DNA of 64,000 nt, taken from contig NZ_KQ130452.1 in assembly GCF_001046635.1 (NCBI RefSeq), positions 918,668-982,667 on the forward strand, read 5' to 3'. The DNA is from Novosphingobium barchaimii LL02. Lineage in GTDB: Bacteria > Pseudomonadota > Alphaproteobacteria > Sphingomonadales > Sphingomonadaceae. Shown piece by piece: positions 62,960 to 64,000 of this stretch (its first letter is position 1; each line of letters starts with the position of its first letter). Made by a program: the position numbers and the translations under genes. Under the pieces are notes generated by a model. The model was not told the DNA's origin. It did no database searches and worked only from the letters and a program-made list of their open reading frames with translations.

Positions 62960-64000
62960 CCCTGCCTCGCCCGGTCCCGCGATCCCGCTGGCGCGCTGGG
63001 CCGACAGGCAGATCAAGGCGATGGCCGACGCGCACGCCAGCCCTGCGCTTGCCGCGCTCGACGGCGCAACCTTGATGGGCGAGCGGGGCGCTAATTACCG
63101 CATCAGCGGCAGCATCTCCCCCGGATTGGGCGGCAGCCACCTGATGCCCACACGGGACGGCGGCTGGTTCGCCCTCACCCTGATCCGCGAGATCGACCGC
63201 GAACTGCTGCCTGCCCTCTTCGGGAGTGCCGACATCGACGTGCACGACTGGAACGCGATTGCCGCAGCCGTGCTGCGACATGACTGCAACGACCTTGTTG
63301 CCAGGGGCCGCGCCCTCGGCCTGCCGGTGGCCTCGGCAGACGAGGCGCCGGTTTCGTCTCCGATCGAAGTCATGCATCGCGGGGAGCAGCGGGAAAGGCC
63401 AGCCGGGCACCGCCCACTGGTGATTGACATGTCCGCCATCTGGGCCGGACCGCTTGCCGGGCACCTGCTCTGGCAAGCCGGCATGGAGGTGGTGAAAGTC
63501 GAGAGCCGCAGCCGCCCCGATCTCATCCGCCGCGACGATCCGGCGACGTTCGCCCGCATCAACCAGGGCAAGGCCAGCCTGCTCGTCGACTTCGCCAGCG
63601 AAAGCGAAAAAGCCGCCCTGGTTGCCCTGATCCGCCGGGCGGACGTGGTTATCGAATCCTCCCGCCCCCGCGCCCTGCGCCATCTAGGGATAGATGCCGA
63701 AGCGCTGGTTCGCGAAGTCCCTGGCCTGGTCTGGCTCTCGGTCACGGGCCACGGTGCCAGCGGAGAGGCCGCTAACTGGGTCGGCATCGGCAACGACTGC
63801 GGCGTCGCCGGAGGGCTTTCCCGCGCCATGGCCGATGTATCGGGCGAAATAGGCTACGTCGGCGACGCCATCGCCGACCCCCTGACCGGCATCACCGCTG
63901 CGCACGAAGGTCTTGCCGCTTACCGCAGAGGGTTTGCCCAGCGCATCGGCCTGTCGATGAGCGCCATCACCGCCCTGGCCCTGGCCCAGGAACGTGACCA
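62943..64000 (+). CDS. second CaiB/BaiF-type CoA-transferase, right-edge partial
   Basis: An open frame from ATG at 62943 runs to the window end without a stop (352 codons seen). It starts MFLPTDPASPGPAIPLARWADRQIKAMADAH, overlapping the ligase gene by 17 bp. A CaiB-type core begins near residue 158: LVIDMSAIWAGPLAGHLLWQAGMEVVKVESR, INQGKASLLVDF, PGLVWLSVTGHG, and GDAIADPLTGITAAHEGLAAY at the end, where the catalytic Asp sits. The first 150 residues match less well and form an extra N-terminal part. With the gene at 59875, two CoA-transferases flank one ligase. Confidence 0.85.
   Translation, partial: MFLPTDPASPGPAIPLARWADRQIKAMADAHASPALAALDGATLMGERGANYRISGSISPGLGGSHLMPTRDGGWFALTLIREIDRELLPALFGSADIDVHDWNAIAAAVLRHDCNDLVARGRALGLPVASADEAPVSSPIEVMHRGEQRERPAGHRPLVIDMSAIWAGPLAGHLLWQAGMEVVKVESRSRPDLIRRDDPATFARINQGKASLLVDFASESEKAALVALIRRADVVIESSRPRALRHLGIDAEALVREVPGLVWLSVTGHGASGEAANWVGIGNDCGVAGGLSRAMADVSGEIGYVGDAIADPLTGITAAHEGLAAYRRGFAQRIGLSMSAITALALAQERD

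Overview
The window is a gene-dense, GC-rich chromosomal segment of an alphaproteobacterium. The best fit is Sphingomonadales, probably Novosphingobium or a close relative. The reasons are the short HisG form, an HWE-type histidine kinase, CobS with J-domain and BolA genes nearby, a two-subunit KorAB, a K+-independent proton pyrophosphatase, many TonB-dependent receptors, and CoA-based catabolism genes. The genus is inferred from gene content, not from a marker comparison. No rRNA, CRISPR array, transposase or phage gene is visible, and there is one tRNA.

Layout. 1-6.7 kb is core housekeeping: def, recR, fmt, truA, an orphan sensor kinase and cobS, plus the first codons of a gene running off the left edge. 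6.7-13.1 kb is an accessory block: an HxlR regulator divergent from ten co-directional small genes (four glyoxalase-fold/VOC, three glutathione S-transferase, DUF1428, SRPBCC and GFA proteins). 13.1-19.9 kb is core again: J-domain protein, bolA, hisG-hisD-nusB-thiL and hppA. 20-26.5 kb carries an acetyltransferase-like/cupin pair, a cyclopropane synthase-like methyltransferase, a photolyase, a PAP2 phosphatase and a membrane hydrolase. 26.6-36.5 kb has korAB, rppH, a TPR protein, an RsmB-type methyltransferase, guaB and two metallopeptidases. 36.6-45.9 kb has two exported proteins, uvrC, a large TonB-dependent receptor with an unusual internal insertion, infA, maf, an RNase G-like gene, yacG and tRNA-Phe. 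46.1-52 kb is a complete RND efflux operon. 52-64 kb looks like a catabolic locus for an unknown carboxylic acid: TonB-dependent receptor, MFS transporter with an extra domain, thiolase, MarR regulator, CoA-transferases, acyl-CoA ligase and a DapB-like oxidoreductase. The last gene runs off the right edge.

Most notable signals. (1) The glutathione/VOC block sits between cobS and the J-domain/bolA pair, which are usually close neighbours in alphaproteobacteria, so it looks like an insertion. (2) Three intergenic sites match the alphaproteobacterial LexA (SOS) box GTTC-N7-GTTC: before the left-edge gene, inside the glutathione/VOC block, and before the cyclopropane synthase-like gene. (3) Several strong inverted repeats look like operators, upstream of korAB, in the catabolic locus, and before the second TonB receptor. 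(4) A 13-bp hairpin contains both candidate uvrC start codons. (5) The large TonB receptor carries an insertion of about 260 residues with two 67-residue cysteine-containing repeats. All operator and regulon assignments are inferences from sequence pattern.
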